The notes: generated from the sequence alone by a model not told the origin. A stretch of 64,000 nt of DNA from Deltaproteobacteria bacterium HGW-Deltaproteobacteria-15 (GCA_002840535.1 PHBH01000001.1:1-64000), one strand, 5' to 3'; positions 35,504 to 45,482 are shown, numbered from the stretch's first letter. Numbers and translations are program-made.

Positions 35504-35531
35504 TAGTTAGCATAACCTCAATCAAAGTCAA
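35504..35531 (-). promoter_or_regulatory. Candidate promoter of the tRNA-Gly/rimP operon
   Basis: TTGACT (35531-35526) and TAACTA (35509-35504) on the minus strand are 16 bases apart and about 70 bases upstream of the mature tRNA. The -35 box is good, the -10 box only fair. Confidence 0.4.
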
Positions 35532-35608
35532 GCAATATTTCCCAATGATAATGCCTGAACAGCACGGATCCGGCCGTCACAACGCCGCAAGGTAGAGCAA
35601 GAGCCCCC

Positions 35609-35637
35609 TTGACATCACTGCCATACGAAAATAAGAT
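35609..35637 (+). promoter_or_regulatory. Sigma-70-type promoter of the CBS-domain gene
   Basis: A perfect TTGACA (35609-35614) is followed after exactly 17 bases by TAAGAT (35632-35637), 44 bases before the start codon. No operator is evident. Confidence 0.65.
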
Positions 35638-35680
35638 AGTTTACAGTATAATCGATCGGAAGATGAGGTGAAAGATCCAT

Positions 35681-36556
35681 TTGGAAGACGACCCTAGTCA
35701 AAGTCCGCTCAGATTCATCCGCTCCCTATTCAAGAGAACCGCCCATATCCAGAAAGGAGAAGACCTCACTGAAGAAATCCATGACCTGATGGACGAAGGA
35801 CAGGCAAAGGGTTTCATCACGGACGAGGAATCCGAAATGGTTTACGGCGTGCTGGACCTGAGGGATACGACGGTTCACTCGATCATGATTCCACGCACCG
35901 GAGTGGTTTCCGCTTCCATCGATTCAACCCTCGGAGAGGTAATCCAGCTGGTGAAGGATTGCGGCCATACCCGAATACCCATATTCAGGGAGTCCATTGA
36001 CGACATTGTCGGTATTCTTCACGCCAAAGACCTCCTGAAACTCTGGGGCAAGGACCCCCGGACCCCGCTCTCTTCCGATATCCTCAGGAAGCCGTACTTT
36101 GTGCCGCCGGCAAAATGCGTAAGCGAGCTGTTGAAGGAATTGAAAGAGCGGAAGAGCCATCTGGCTATCGTAACCGACGAATACGGTGGCACAGCGGGGA
36201 TCATCACCATCGAAGACATCATCGAGGAGATCGTTGGAGAGATTCAGGACGAGCATGACAGGGAGCCTCCATTCCTCACGCTGCTCGATGAAAAATCCAT
36301 ATTAGTAGATGCGCGCCTCGAGATAGAAAAGCTCGAAGACCACTTCGGAATAACCCTTCCCAGGGACAGCTATGAGTCGGTGGGCGGATTTATTATCCAT
36401 CTCCTCGGCAGGATTCCTAACGTCGGAGAAAAGGTCATGTTCGACCGGCTGGAAATGACCATCAAATCCGCTGGGGTCCGAAAAATTGAAGAGATCGTTA
36501 TTACGGACACCACCCCCTCATCCCAATCCGGCGAGGCCCGAGCCGGGAATCACTAG
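35681..36556 (+). CDS. CBS-pair/CorC-HlyC domain protein
   Basis: A 291-residue protein of the CorC/HlyC group without the membrane DUF21 part. Two CBS motifs are seen (VHSIMIPRTGVVSASIDSTL and FVPPAKCVSELLKEL), then DEYGGTAGIITIEDIIEEIVGEI and a CorC_HlyC domain. In enterobacteria CorC lies next to lnt and is linked to magnesium/cobalt efflux; here too lnt follows after 9 bases, so the pairing is kept. TTG at 35681 with GAGGTG before it seems to be the start. Confidence 0.88.
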   Translation: MEDDPSQSPLRFIRSLFKRTAHIQKGEDLTEEIHDLMDEGQAKGFITDEESEMVYGVLDLRDTTVHSIMIPRTGVVSASIDSTLGEVIQLVKDCGHTRIPIFRESIDDIVGILHAKDLLKLWGKDPRTPLSSDILRKPYFVPPAKCVSELLKELKERKSHLAIVTDEYGGTAGIITIEDIIEEIVGEIQDEHDREPPFLTLLDEKSILVDARLEIEKLEDHFGITLPRDSYESVGGFIIHLLGRIPNVGEKVMFDRLEMTIKSAGVRKIEEIVITDTTPSSQSGEARAGNH

Positions 36557-36565
36557 CATCTATCA

Positions 36566-38131
36566 ATGAAAAATGACAAATGGCCAACGGCGTTAGCTGT
36601 TCTTTCCGGACTGCTCCTGACTCTCTCTTTTCCTCCTATGAAGGCGCCCTGGCTTGCCTGGATTGCACTCATCCCGCTATTGAAGAGCATATCGGGGAAA
36701 CCCGGACGAGAAGCCTTTACTCTCGGTCTTGTGGCAGGGCTCGCCCATTATTTGTCCCTTATGTATTGGATCGTTGTCGTCCTCGGGCATTATGGCGGCC
36801 TCCCTTTGCCGGCGAGCATCGGGGTTCTGGCGCTGTTCTGTCTCTATCTGGCACTTTATCCGGCCTTGTTTGCACTCCTGGCCCGTGGACTCCAGGGCAG
36901 TCGCCTGCAAATTCTGGGATCGGCCGCCCTCTGGACAAGCACCGAGCTGCTGCGCGCCAAAGCGCTGACTGGTTTTCCGTGGTCTCTCCTTGCCCACTCG
37001 CAATTTTCACAACTCCCATTGATTCAGGTATCGGATCTGTTCGGGACGTATGCGATTTCCTTTCTCCTCGTCTCATCCAATGTGCTGCTCTACCTTCTTC
37101 TTTTCGATTTCCGCTCCTTCTCCGGACCATTTCGAAAGGCGGAAGCCGCAGCCGTAGTCGGGCTTCTCTCTGCAACCCTCGTCTATGGAATGGTCCGGTT
37201 GGAGCAGTTCGATTCGCGGGATGAACTTCAGAAAACCGCCAGGATAGCGGTCGTTCAGGGGAACATCGATCAGTCGGTCAAGTGGAATCCCCAATATCAG
37301 GAAAGAACCCTGGAGATTTATGAAACCCTTACCCGGAGAGCGGCCGATTTCAATCCGGACCTCGTGCTTTGGCCTGAAACCGCGGTTCCATTCTTTTTTC
37401 AGGAGGAAAACACGCTGTCCAAAAGGGTGGCGGATGTCTCCAGGCAACCGGGGAGAACCCTCATCTTCGGAAGCCCTGCATATGGGGTCAGCAAAGAGGT
37501 CACCCAATTCTACAATCGCGCATATATCTTATGGGATGGGAAAGTCCACGGCTATTATGACAAAATCCACCTTGTTCCCTTCGGGGAGTACGTGCCGTTG
37601 AAAAGTCTTCTGTTCTTTGTGAACAGACTGGTGCCCGCCGCGGGGGATTTTGCATCGGGGAATGTTCTGAATCCTCTAAGGGGGCCGGGGTTCTCTTCAG
37701 GGATTCTGATCTGTTTCGAGGTTATCTTCCCCGAACTTGCGAGAGGGCAGGTGCAAAGGGGAGCGGACATCCTGATCAACCTCACCAATGACGCCTGGTT
37801 CGGAAGAACGAGCGCTCCATACCAGCACCTCAGCATGGCCGCTTTCAGGGCTGTGGAAAACAGAAGACCCCTGGTCCGGGCTGCGAACACGGGGATCAGC
37901 GGTTTTATCCGACCGACCGGCGAGATCACCGGGAGAATCGATCTTTTCAGGAGAGATCTGCTGACAGCGGAAGTGGCTTTCGGATCCCCACAGATGAGCC
38001 TCTATACGCGCCATGGGGATATTTTTGCTCTTTTCCTGTTCGCATTCAGCGTGGTTCAAATTATTCTCAATGTATGGTATAGAAAACAAAACTCCGCCAC
38101 TAAGACACGAAGACACAAAGCTCGCAGGTAA
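36566..38131 (+). CDS. lnt: Apolipoprotein N-acyltransferase (copy 1)
   Basis: A 521-residue inner-membrane enzyme that adds the third acyl chain to lipoproteins. Several hydrophobic spans fill residues 1-210; the nitrilase domain follows with the catalytic triad: E in WPETAVPFF, K in YDKIHLVPFGEYVP and C in GILICFEVIFPEL. Its last 13 residues (SATKTRRHKARR) are encoded by the left arm of an intergenic repeat at 38096, so the native end was probably replaced by repeat insertion. It follows a CorC-like gene and precedes prfB. A second copy lies at 45.7 kb. Confidence 0.93.
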   Translation: MKNDKWPTALAVLSGLLLTLSFPPMKAPWLAWIALIPLLKSISGKPGREAFTLGLVAGLAHYLSLMYWIVVVLGHYGGLPLPASIGVLALFCLYLALYPALFALLARGLQGSRLQILGSAALWTSTELLRAKALTGFPWSLLAHSQFSQLPLIQVSDLFGTYAISFLLVSSNVLLYLLLFDFRSFSGPFRKAEAAAVVGLLSATLVYGMVRLEQFDSRDELQKTARIAVVQGNIDQSVKWNPQYQERTLEIYETLTRRAADFNPDLVLWPETAVPFFFQEENTLSKRVADVSRQPGRTLIFGSPAYGVSKEVTQFYNRAYILWDGKVHGYYDKIHLVPFGEYVPLKSLLFFVNRLVPAAGDFASGNVLNPLRGPGFSSGILICFEVIFPELARGQVQRGADILINLTNDAWFGRTSAPYQHLSMAAFRAVENRRPLVRAANTGISGFIRPTGEITGRIDLFRRDLLTAEVAFGSPQMSLYTRHGDIFALFLFAFSVVQIILNVWYRKQNSATKTRRHKARR

Positions 38132-38161
38132 GTAGTCTTTGTGCCTTGGTGTCTTTGTGGC
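38096..38161. repeat. AAG-period hairpin repeat overlapping the lnt 3' end
   Basis: Left arm 38096-38120 starts GCCACTAAGACACGAAG and right arm 38137-38161 ends TTGGTGTCTTTGTGGC; 22 of 25 positions are complementary. The left arm lies inside lnt coding sequence and the whole forms a strong hairpin before prfB, perhaps acting as a terminator. Confidence 0.85.
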
Positions 38162-38188
38162 TAATCTTCTTTTTTTCAGGAGGCAAAA

Positions 38189-39281
38189 ATGAACCAGGAA
38201 ATCTTAGCGAAGATCGATTCCATTGTGCAGCATCTGCAAGAGCTCAGAGGTCATCTTTGACTTGGAGAACCAGCAGAAAGAACTTGAGAACATCGAAAAG
38301 ATCATGGCGAGTGGTGATTTCTGGCAGAAGAACAGGGACGAAATCTCCAGGCTGAGCCAGCAGCGTGTCAGCATCAGGAGCAACATCGACAGCTGGCATC
38401 GATTTTTCCGCGAAATCGAGGACGCCAGGCTCCTGGCCCAGATGGCTATGGAGGAAGAGGACGAGTCTTCCTTGAAGGAGGTGGAGACCGACGTTCATCG
38501 AATCGAGAAGGAGATCAAAGGTCTTGAGTTCCAGCTTCTCCTCGGAGACCCCGATGACAAGAGGAACGCAATTGTCGCCATCAATGCCGGCGCCGGAGGG
38601 ACCGAGGCCCAGGATTGGGTGGAGATGCTCTTGCGAATGTATTTGCGATGGTGTGAGTCCAAGAGTTTCGCGACCCGAGTTATCGATCACCAGCCAGGGG
38701 ACGAAGCGGGGGTGAAGAATGTCACATTCACGGTGACCGGTCCATATGCTTACGGCTTCCTCAAATCGGAACATGGAATTCACAGGATGGTCAGGATTTC
38801 ACCCTTCGACTCTACAGGGAGACGCCATACCTCTTTCGCCTCGGTTTCAGTCCTTCCCGAGGTGGACATCGATATCAAAATAGAGGTGGAGGAAAAGGAT
38901 ATTCGAATCGATACCTTCAGAGCAAGCGGCCCGGGCGGGCAACACGTGAACAAGACCAGCTCGGCCATCCGGATTACCCACTTGCCTACGAACATCGTCG
39001 TGCAGTGTCAAAATGAGAAATCTCAGCACCGGAACAAGGACATGGCGATGAAGGTCCTGAAGGCGCGGCTTTATGAGCTAGAAAAGGGCAAGCTCGAAGA
39101 GAAGAAACAGCAGATGCACGACAACCAGAAGGAGATTGCCTGGGGCAGCCAGATCAGGTCTTATGTCTTCAATCCATACAGACTGGTCAAGGACCACCGA
39201 ACCAATGTGGAGGTTGGAAACTTGGACAGGGTGATGGACGGAGACCTGGACATGTTTATGGATGCTTATCTTCGCAAATAA
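38189..39281 (+). CDS. prfB: Peptide chain release factor 2 with programmed +1 frameshift
   Basis: RF2 recognises UGA and UAA. Translation begins at ATG 38189 after CAGGAGG; codon 23 is CTT and codon 24 is an in-frame TGA (38258-38260). The bases CTTTGAC with AGAGGT just before match the conserved autoregulatory slip site: a +1 shift at CTT continues with GAC and gives about 363 residues. The main frame carries SPF ([15 protein letters not shown]) and the catalytic GGQ in [14 protein letters not shown]. It is not a broken gene: low RF2 favours the shift. Confidence 0.97.
38247..38261 (+). promoter_or_regulatory. prfB programmed frameshift site
   Basis: An internal Shine-Dalgarno-like AGAGGT lies just before CTT-TGA-C (38255-38261). 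Slow reading of the UGA by scarce RF2 lets the ribosome slip one base forward. Confidence 0.9.
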
Positions 39282-39300
39282 CCGGTCAAGGAATAGGCTT

Positions 39301-39317
39301 GGGGTTCGAGGAGCCCC
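39301..39317 (+). terminator. Hairpin after prfB, possible terminator
   Basis: GGGGTTC and GAGCCCC pair around GAG. The T-run (GTTTTCTCATTTT) starts about ten bases later, so it is a weak intrinsic terminator at best. Confidence 0.35.
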
Positions 39318-40028
39318 TGCAGATCTTGTTTTCTCATTTTCTATCCCAGGCTCCGGCGAGGTAGAAGTCCGCCGCTCCTGGTGACCAACCGATATCCGGC
39401 TTATCCCCGGGGCTGACCATCATTCTCGGACACCACCTCGCCGTCTCAAAACACTTCTATCCTAAGACATGAAGGACACCGACATTCGGCGAGTGCTCAG
39501 AAATCTTCGTTGACCTTCCAATATGAGCCTTCGTTCTCTTCGTGACCGAATACCCCGGTTCTAGGGATCCTTTGTTTTCAGCTCGGTTGAGACGCCCGCG
39601 CGCCGAAGCGTTAAGCGCGCAGGCATGAAGATCACTTCCGTAGTGGAAGTTCAGAATCGAATTCCGCATGAAAAGAGCAGTAGGGAGCATATGCAAGGGA
39701 TCTCATTTCCGAATACAGAGAAAGACCCATGGTCCTTTGCGTATTCCTGCTCATATATTTCATAGCAAGGGGAATCTCCACTTCGCCGGTCTGGGGGCTC
39801 ATCTGCAGGGGGTATCCCCCCAGGAGGCGGTCTATCTTTCGCTTGTTCTTCCCTGCTTGTTCTTTGAAAAAGTCCTGGTGCTCTGAAGTCGATTTTGCCG
39901 CTTTCACTTTTTTTCCGGCCCCTGGCCGGCTTATTTCCATTTGAAGATCAATACAGACGACGGTTTTCATATCCCGGGAGTACAGATATTTCGATTCGCA
40001 AGGAAATCATGGAAGGAGCCCTGCAGTA
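39318..40028. other. Long gene-poor gap
   Basis: About 700 bases with no recognisable gene. A 112-residue minus-strand frame (39632-39970; starts MKTVVCIDLQMEISR) is the only sizeable one; it is lysine-rich with no family I know and no clear ribosome-binding site, so it could be a small hypothetical gene or a remnant. A GCGCGC hairpin lies near 39600. Confidence 0.4.
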
Positions 40029-41003
40029 ATGAAAAGCGACAGCATGAGATTAGGATTTTACTATTCCCTTAAGCCTCTGGTGCCGAGGACCATACAAATT
40101 CTGTTGAGGAGAAGAGCGACCCGCTTCAAACTCCACCGCTCTTTGAAGACCTGGCCGATCAATCATGCGGCTTCCAAACCCCCGGAAGGCTGGGGGGGAT
40201 GGCCTCAGGGGAAGAGGTTTGCCTTCGCTCTGATGCATGACGTGGATACAGCCAAAGGGCATTCCAAATGCAGGCGTTTGATGGCCCTTGAGATGCAAAT
40301 GGGGGTTCGATCTTCTTTCAATTTCGTGCCGGAGAGATACAGCGTCTCCCCTGATCTGAGAAACGAGCTTGTCCGGAACGGCTTTGAGGTGGGGGTGCAC
40401 GGCCTGAAGCACGACGGCAAACTATTCCTGAATTGGAGGACTTTTGAATCCAGCGCGGTCAGGATCAACCAATATCTGAAAAAATGGGAGTGTTCCGGAT
40501 TTTCTTCGCCGTCCATGCTCAGGAGACTCGAATGGATGCATGCGCTGGATATCAGCCATGCCACCTCCTGTTTCGATACAGACCCCTTTGAGCCCCAGCC
40601 GGACGGTGTGAATACGATTTTTCCCTTCTGGGTAAATGGTCATCCCCAGAAAAAGGGATATGTTGAATTGCCCTACACTCTCCCACAGGATCACTGTCTC
40701 TTTGTGATGATGAAGGAGAGAGATATCGATTACTGGAAGATAAAACTGGACTGGATCGCGGTCCATGGCGGCATGGCGCTCGTCAACACGCATCCGGATT
40801 ACATGAAGTTCGATAAAGGGGAATTGGAAATGGAGGAATACCCCAAGACCTATTATGAGGAGTTTCTCAGATACGTGCAGAAGGAGTATGCGGGGCAGTG
40901 CTGGCACGCGCTGCCGAGTGAGGTGGCCGATTTCTGGCGCACCACCATGGTCCACCAAATCGGTCAAGAACAACTGAAAGTCAGTGTCGTAGGCTTTTCG
41001 TGA
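40029..41003 (+). CDS. Polysaccharide-deacetylase-like (NodB-fold) protein
   Basis: A 324-residue protein of NodB-like layout: FALMHDVDTAKGHSKCRRL contains the H-D-V-D metal/catalytic pattern, GFEVGVHGLKHDGKLFLN gives the H-x-x-x-H motif, and VNTHPDYMKF a later histidine. No signal peptide is clear; the N-terminus (YYSLKPLVPRTIQILLRRR) is basic. It may trim acetyl groups from a surface sugar. No other polysaccharide gene is next to it; it converges on the large activase gene. Confidence 0.75.
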   Translation: MKSDSMRLGFYYSLKPLVPRTIQILLRRRATRFKLHRSLKTWPINHAASKPPEGWGGWPQGKRFAFALMHDVDTAKGHSKCRRLMALEMQMGVRSSFNFVPERYSVSPDLRNELVRNGFEVGVHGLKHDGKLFLNWRTFESSAVRINQYLKKWECSGFSSPSMLRRLEWMHALDISHATSCFDTDPFEPQPDGVNTIFPFWVNGHPQKKGYVELPYTLPQDHCLFVMMKERDIDYWKIKLDWIAVHGGMALVNTHPDYMKFDKGELEMEEYPKTYYEEFLRYVQKEYAGQCWHALPSEVADFWRTTMVHQIGQEQLKVSVVGFS

Positions 41004-41084
41004 GCATTGCTCACCGGGAAGCGGGCAGGCCTGGAATCTCAGCAGCCCTCACAACGAAGTCGTTACGTCCCTGTGAACAGCCTG

Positions 41085-44000
41085 TCAATTATCCGTCCCT
41101 TGCGAGGAACGTGAGTTCTTGCCATTCTGCCTGGTCTGCTCGATCAAGACCCGGATCTGCAACTCCCTGTTGGGCTGCTTCGTTTCATCGTTGACGATGT
41201 TCAGGATAGGCACCTCTCTTCCGGTCACCCTGCGAATGGTCCTTTTGACCAATGGCGATATGGCATCGACATTTGTCCCAGGCATGCAGCCGAAAGGCAT
41301 TGAAGTCACAATTGCATCAAAGTTGCGTTTCGCATAGTCGATCATCCCGCCGAGAGTCAAAATCGCCTCTCCGTAGAGTTCCTGCTTAAACAAACCGTAC
41401 TCCGCGGCAAGATCCAGGATCGTGTCCACCGGTGTATCCTTCTGATGGGGAATAAAATCCGCCAAAGGTTCAAAAAGTCGATGCTCTTGAGCGGATTGAT
41501 AATACGCGTCAAGGCTAAATTTGATCCACGTCTTGATATCCTCGATGGTCACCTTGATGTTCTTGAGGGCATACTTCAGACCCTTCACCTTCAGGGAGTT
41601 CACGGCCTGCCACTTCTTCATGTACGTTGTATACATGATCCATTCGGCTACAGGTGCAACATAGCATTCTCCCCCCAACTCCTCAATTTGCAGCTCCAGC
41701 CCTTGATTGGCTGCATCGTGACTTCTGACGTAAATCTCACCGGTTATTGCCACCAGCGGCCGCTTCTGCTTCTTAACCGGGATTTTCTTGAACATGGCCA
41801 CAGCCTTTGACCATCTTGCTCCCAGCGCTGCTCTCGCCTGACTTCTCGATCCTTTGTGATAGCTTTCGATCGCCTCGCTCATCAACTCCTGCGCCTTGAT
41901 GAAAGTTCTTTCTGTATCTCCCTTATGAATCTCATAAGGCCTATGTGCCCGAAGCAGCTTTTCGAGGTAATCGGAAAGCACGATGGCCTTCCAGCCTAGC
42001 TTTCGAAATTCTCTTTTCTCATGCTCGCTGAGTCCGCCGAGACCGCGGTAAGAGTCTTTGGACGAGAGTGAGACAAGAGGAATTTCATTATATCCAAGCT
42101 CGTCCAGTACTATCCGGATGTACTTGTTGTACTGACCAAACCTGCAGGGTCCATGAGCCTCGGGCATGAAGAATGCAGTCTCCTGCCTCACATTCACCCC
42201 TTTCCCCTCAAGCTGCTTGATCGCATAGAGTATGTCCCCAAGTGTCACCGTAGCGGGAAAACACTCCTTTCCCGAGGTATGCCTCAAGCCAAGCTCCAGT
42301 ACCTGAGGGGACCCCGATTTTAAAATGCTTTCCAACGGGACGGACTTGATGCCAAATGCCTTGAACGCAGCCGAAAGCAGGACTGGCCCCCTGGACATAT
42401 GAGGGAGATACAGGGTTCGTCTTCCGCCTCGGTCGATAATGGAAGTGACTTGTCCTCTCACGATCTTCTTGTCGTAGAACAGTTTCTGTTTCAGGATATT
42501 CCTGATGCTGTCGACAAAGGCCTCGACGCGCGTTTCAACGCCCGCCTCGCCGCTATGTTCATCAAACTCGAGTTCGAGGTAGGGTTTTTCTCCCATGATA
42601 TCCTTCACAAAATGCGCGATATAGGAATCAGGGCCGCACTTGAAATTGCTCAGGAGGACAGGGTAAAGGTTTTTCTTGCGGGAAATGGCTTTGACGGTTC
42701 GAAGGACAAGGTTTCCGTAATGCCAATACATGGAAGGGTATTCAGGTATGGAAACCTTACGGATGTCGATGAAGTTCATGGGGAGAGCTTTTATGCCGTT
42801 CTTCTGAAAGATCCTGGCAATCCCGAAATTGATTACCTCATCATGGAGGTTGTACGGTCTTCCGATCAGCACGACCGCGGGTTCTTCATCCTTAAGGTCT
42901 GACAGACTCTTCTCCCCATATTTTCTAAGGGTATCTTCAATGCGGCTTTCAACCGCCCTTGCCTTCTTAAAGGCCTTCGAAATTTGGATTTTGGAGATGC
43001 CGAGGTCTTTTAGGACCGCATACAGAGACTCTATTATGGCAACGTCCTGGTCCCTGAGGCTAATGGTAGGCGTGAGCACCTTTCTGCGCAGGGAGGAGAA
43101 ATCGAAAGAAGCGTTGAGATAAAAGGGCTCTGCAGCAATGTAGTTGCAAAAAAAGGAGTTGTCGGGGCAGCTGTCATTGTCTGAGTCGACCACGGAAGGG
43201 ATGAATAGAAAGTCGAATTCTTTTTCAAGCAGACTTTTAAACGCCCCATGGAATATCTTCACGGGAAAGCAGTATTCCGCCTTGGTTGCTTCAATGCCCA
43301 TCCCGATGATCTGGTTGTTGGTTTTTTCTGAAAACAAGACCCTGTACCCAAGCTCTGCGAAGAATGCCTTCCAGAGTGGCGCCAAGAAGTAATTCTGCAA
43401 AGCTAGGGGAACCGCAACCGTGCCTTTGGGGTGATCAACATTGATTTTCCCCAACTCCTTGTTGACGAAAGACTCCTCGATTCTGAGGTAGTTCGGCGGG
43501 AACTTTTTCTTTACATGTCCCTGGGATTCATATTTCCCGCAATGACCGCCCCAAGGAACAATTTCGCTGCCAGAGTCTTTGTAATTGATCTTTATCTGCT
43601 GGATCTCGCACCTGTTACCGCAATCCTTGCATCTGATCGGAGCGAGAAACTCGTATTTTGCCCCCAAGAGTTGTTCGATTCCACGGAACATGGATTTGTC
43701 ATATTCGCCGTTTTCTCGCGCCTGCTTGGCATAGAGGGCCACCCCGAGAGCGCCCAAAACATCCCTGTGGTCTGGAGCGATAATAGGTTTTCCCAACACG
43801 ATTTCAAAGGCGGCAATGACAGCTTCATTGAGTGCTGTGCCCCCCTGGAAAGATATCTTCTTGCCGATCTTCCTTTTGCCGACAACCTTGTTCAGGTAAT
43901 TGAAGACCGTGGAATACGCCAGGCCGGCAAGGATATCCTTTACGTTCGTCCCTTTCTGCTGTTCTGTAGCGACTGCACTCTCCATGAAAACGGTGCACCG

Positions 44001-45482
44001 GTCTCCCAACCTGACGGGCTTCCGGGACTGGAACGCAAGGCCGGCAAACTGCTCCTTGATGTTTACATTTAGACGACCGCCCTGTTCTTCGAGAAACGAG
44101 CCTGTTCCCGCTGCGCACACCTTATTCATTTCAAAATCAACCGGGACACCGTTCTGCAAAGATATGTACTTAGAATCCTGCCCCCCGATCTCAAAGACGG
44201 TATCAATTTCAGGATCAACCTTATAGACCCCCATTGCATGGGCCGTTATCTCATTCCGGATTACGTCGGCTCCTACCAGTACCCCGGCTAATTTTCGGCC
44301 TGAGCCCGTGGTGCCTACCCCCAAAACCCTACTGTGGGAACCTATGACGGAGTAGACATCCTTAAGCCCTGCTTTGACTGCATCAAAGGGCCGTCCCATT
44401 GTCCGGCCATAGTACCTGGCGAGGACCTCCTCCGTCCTGTCATCGATGACAACTACGTTGGTGCTGACCGAACCGACATCAATGCCGATATAGACGACCG
44501 TTGTTCTTGAAGGATCTACTGCCTCACGGACATTGTTCGAGCCGATTTTCGAGAGTTTTATCTCAAGCGGCTGTAAAAGGGAGATCTCCTCGTCCCTTTC
44601 GAACTTCAGGTGGATAGGACCGGGTTTGTCCCTTTGCCGAGGGATTCCGCCTTCGATCGTCCTCAGGGCAGCTCCTATCGCAGCCACAGAGGCGAAATGC
44701 TCCGGTACAGTGATCTTGGTCCCCAGCTTAAATTCCTTTTCCAAAGCAGTCTTTACCACCGGATTCCCTGCGACCCCGCCGATAAGGGCCACCGGTTCAC
44801 GAAGCGGCATCCCGAGAGCGATGGTGCCGTAAAAATTCCTGGCAAAACCTAGAATGAGGCCATGGCTGATCTCCTCTGGGGTCTTGCCCGCTTGCTGATT
44901 GTGGATCATATCGGATTTTGCGAAAACGCTGCATCTGCCGGCGATCCTGACGGGATCGGTGGAACTCGCGGCGCCTTTTATAAATTCCTGCAAAACGAAA
45001 TCGACCCTCAATTTCGGTTCATAAATTCCTTGCCGGTCGGCTTGCTCTCCGTAGAGCCTTTCAGCCTGTTGGTCCATGAAGGATCCTGTTCCCCCTGCAC
45101 AGGAGGAGTTCATGCGCACATCGCTTCCAATTCTCATCGCCCCGTCTTCACGGATTACAGGGATGATCTTTGCGTCCTGTCCGCCGATGTCAATGATTGT
45201 GCCCATCTCAGACATGAATTTCTGGAGTGAAGTAAAGACGCACAACACCTCATTCTCATGGTCCAATCCGTTCCTCTTGGCGATATTTTCCCCGACCTTC
45301 CCTGTGAAGGTGATGTGTATCTCTTCGAAATCCCCGAGCACTTCGTCTACACCCTGCTGGACTTCCTTTTCTATATTGCCGAGGTGTCTCACATATGGAT
45401 AAACCTTTACAATCCGTCCGTATTTGTCCAAGACTGCTCTCTTTAAACCAGTAGAACCAACGTCTATGCCCGCAAATAACAT
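41085..45482 (-). CDS. Giant acyl-CoA dehydratase activase-related protein
   Basis: A 1465-residue protein with two tandem ASKHA ATPase domains of the BadF/HgdC type: first GIDVGSTGLKRAVLDK, DIGGQDAKII and CAGGTGSFMDQQAERL; second YIGIDVGSVSTNVVVID, EIGGQDSKYISL and CAAGTGSFLEEQGGRL. A cysteine cluster (RCKDCGNRCEIQQI) and a DUF2229 region follow, and the last third resembles the HgdB subunit of 2-hydroxyacyl-CoA dehydratases (AHGPCRFGQYNKYI; SMPFGCMPGTNVDA). Such activases use ATP to drive an electron from an Fe-S cluster. Very typical of strict anaerobes; the true substrate is unknown. Confidence 0.88.
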   Translation of the reverse strand: MLFAGIDVGSTGLKRAVLDKYGRIVKVYPYVRHLGNIEKEVQQGVDEVLGDFEEIHITFTGKVGENIAKRNGLDHENEVLCVFTSLQKFMSEMGTIIDIGGQDAKIIPVIREDGAMRIGSDVRMNSSCAGGTGSFMDQQAERLYGEQADRQGIYEPKLRVDFVLQEFIKGAASSTDPVRIAGRCSVFAKSDMIHNQQAGKTPEEISHGLILGFARNFYGTIALGMPLREPVALIGGVAGNPVVKTALEKEFKLGTKITVPEHFASVAAIGAALRTIEGGIPRQRDKPGPIHLKFERDEEISLLQPLEIKLSKIGSNNVREAVDPSRTTVVYIGIDVGSVSTNVVVIDDRTEEVLARYYGRTMGRPFDAVKAGLKDVYSVIGSHSRVLGVGTTGSGRKLAGVLVGADVIRNEITAHAMGVYKVDPEIDTVFEIGGQDSKYISLQNGVPVDFEMNKVCAAGTGSFLEEQGGRLNVNIKEQFAGLAFQSRKPVRLGDRCTVFMESAVATEQQKGTNVKDILAGLAYSTVFNYLNKVVGKRKIGKKISFQGGTALNEAVIAAFEIVLGKPIIAPDHRDVLGALGVALYAKQARENGEYDKSMFRGIEQLLGAKYEFLAPIRCKDCGNRCEIQQIKINYKDSGSEIVPWGGHCGKYESQGHVKKKFPPNYLRIEESFVNKELGKINVDHPKGTVAVPLALQNYFLAPLWKAFFAELGYRVLFSEKTNNQIIGMGIEATKAEYCFPVKIFHGAFKSLLEKEFDFLFIPSVVDSDNDSCPDNSFFCNYIAAEPFYLNASFDFSSLRRKVLTPTISLRDQDVAIIESLYAVLKDLGISKIQISKAFKKARAVESRIEDTLRKYGEKSLSDLKDEEPAVVLIGRPYNLHDEVINFGIARIFQKNGIKALPMNFIDIRKVSIPEYPSMYWHYGNLVLRTVKAISRKKNLYPVLLSNFKCGPDSYIAHFVKDIMGEKPYLELEFDEHSGEAGVETRVEAFVDSIRNILKQKLFYDKKIVRGQVTSIIDRGGRRTLYLPHMSRGPVLLSAAFKAFGIKSVPLESILKSGSPQVLELGLRHTSGKECFPATVTLGDILYAIKQLEGKGVNVRQETAFFMPEAHGPCRFGQYNKYIRIVLDELGYNEIPLVSLSSKDSYRGLGGLSEHEKREFRKLGWKAIVLSDYLEKLLRAHRPYEIHKGDTERTFIKAQELMSEAIESYHKGSRSQARAALGARWSKAVAMFKKIPVKKQKRPLVAITGEIYVRSHDAANQGLELQIEELGGECYVAPVAEWIMYTTYMKKWQAVNSLKVKGLKYALKNIKVTIEDIKTWIKFSLDAYYQSAQEHRLFEPLADFIPHQKDTPVDTILDLAAEYGLFKQELYGEAILTLGGMIDYAKRNFDAIVTSMPFGCMPGTNVDAISPLVKRTIRRVTGREVPILNIVNDETKQPNRELQIRVLIEQTRQNGKNSRSSQGTDN

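Noticed and set aside
38189..38260. prfB as a pseudogene because of an in-frame TGA
   Set aside because: The CTT-TGA-C slip site and internal Shine-Dalgarno-like sequence match the conserved programmed frameshift.
39632..39970. 112-residue minus-strand gene in the gap after prfB
   Set aside because: No family, no clear ribosome-binding site and ordinary noise composition; mentioned under the gap rather than called as a gene.
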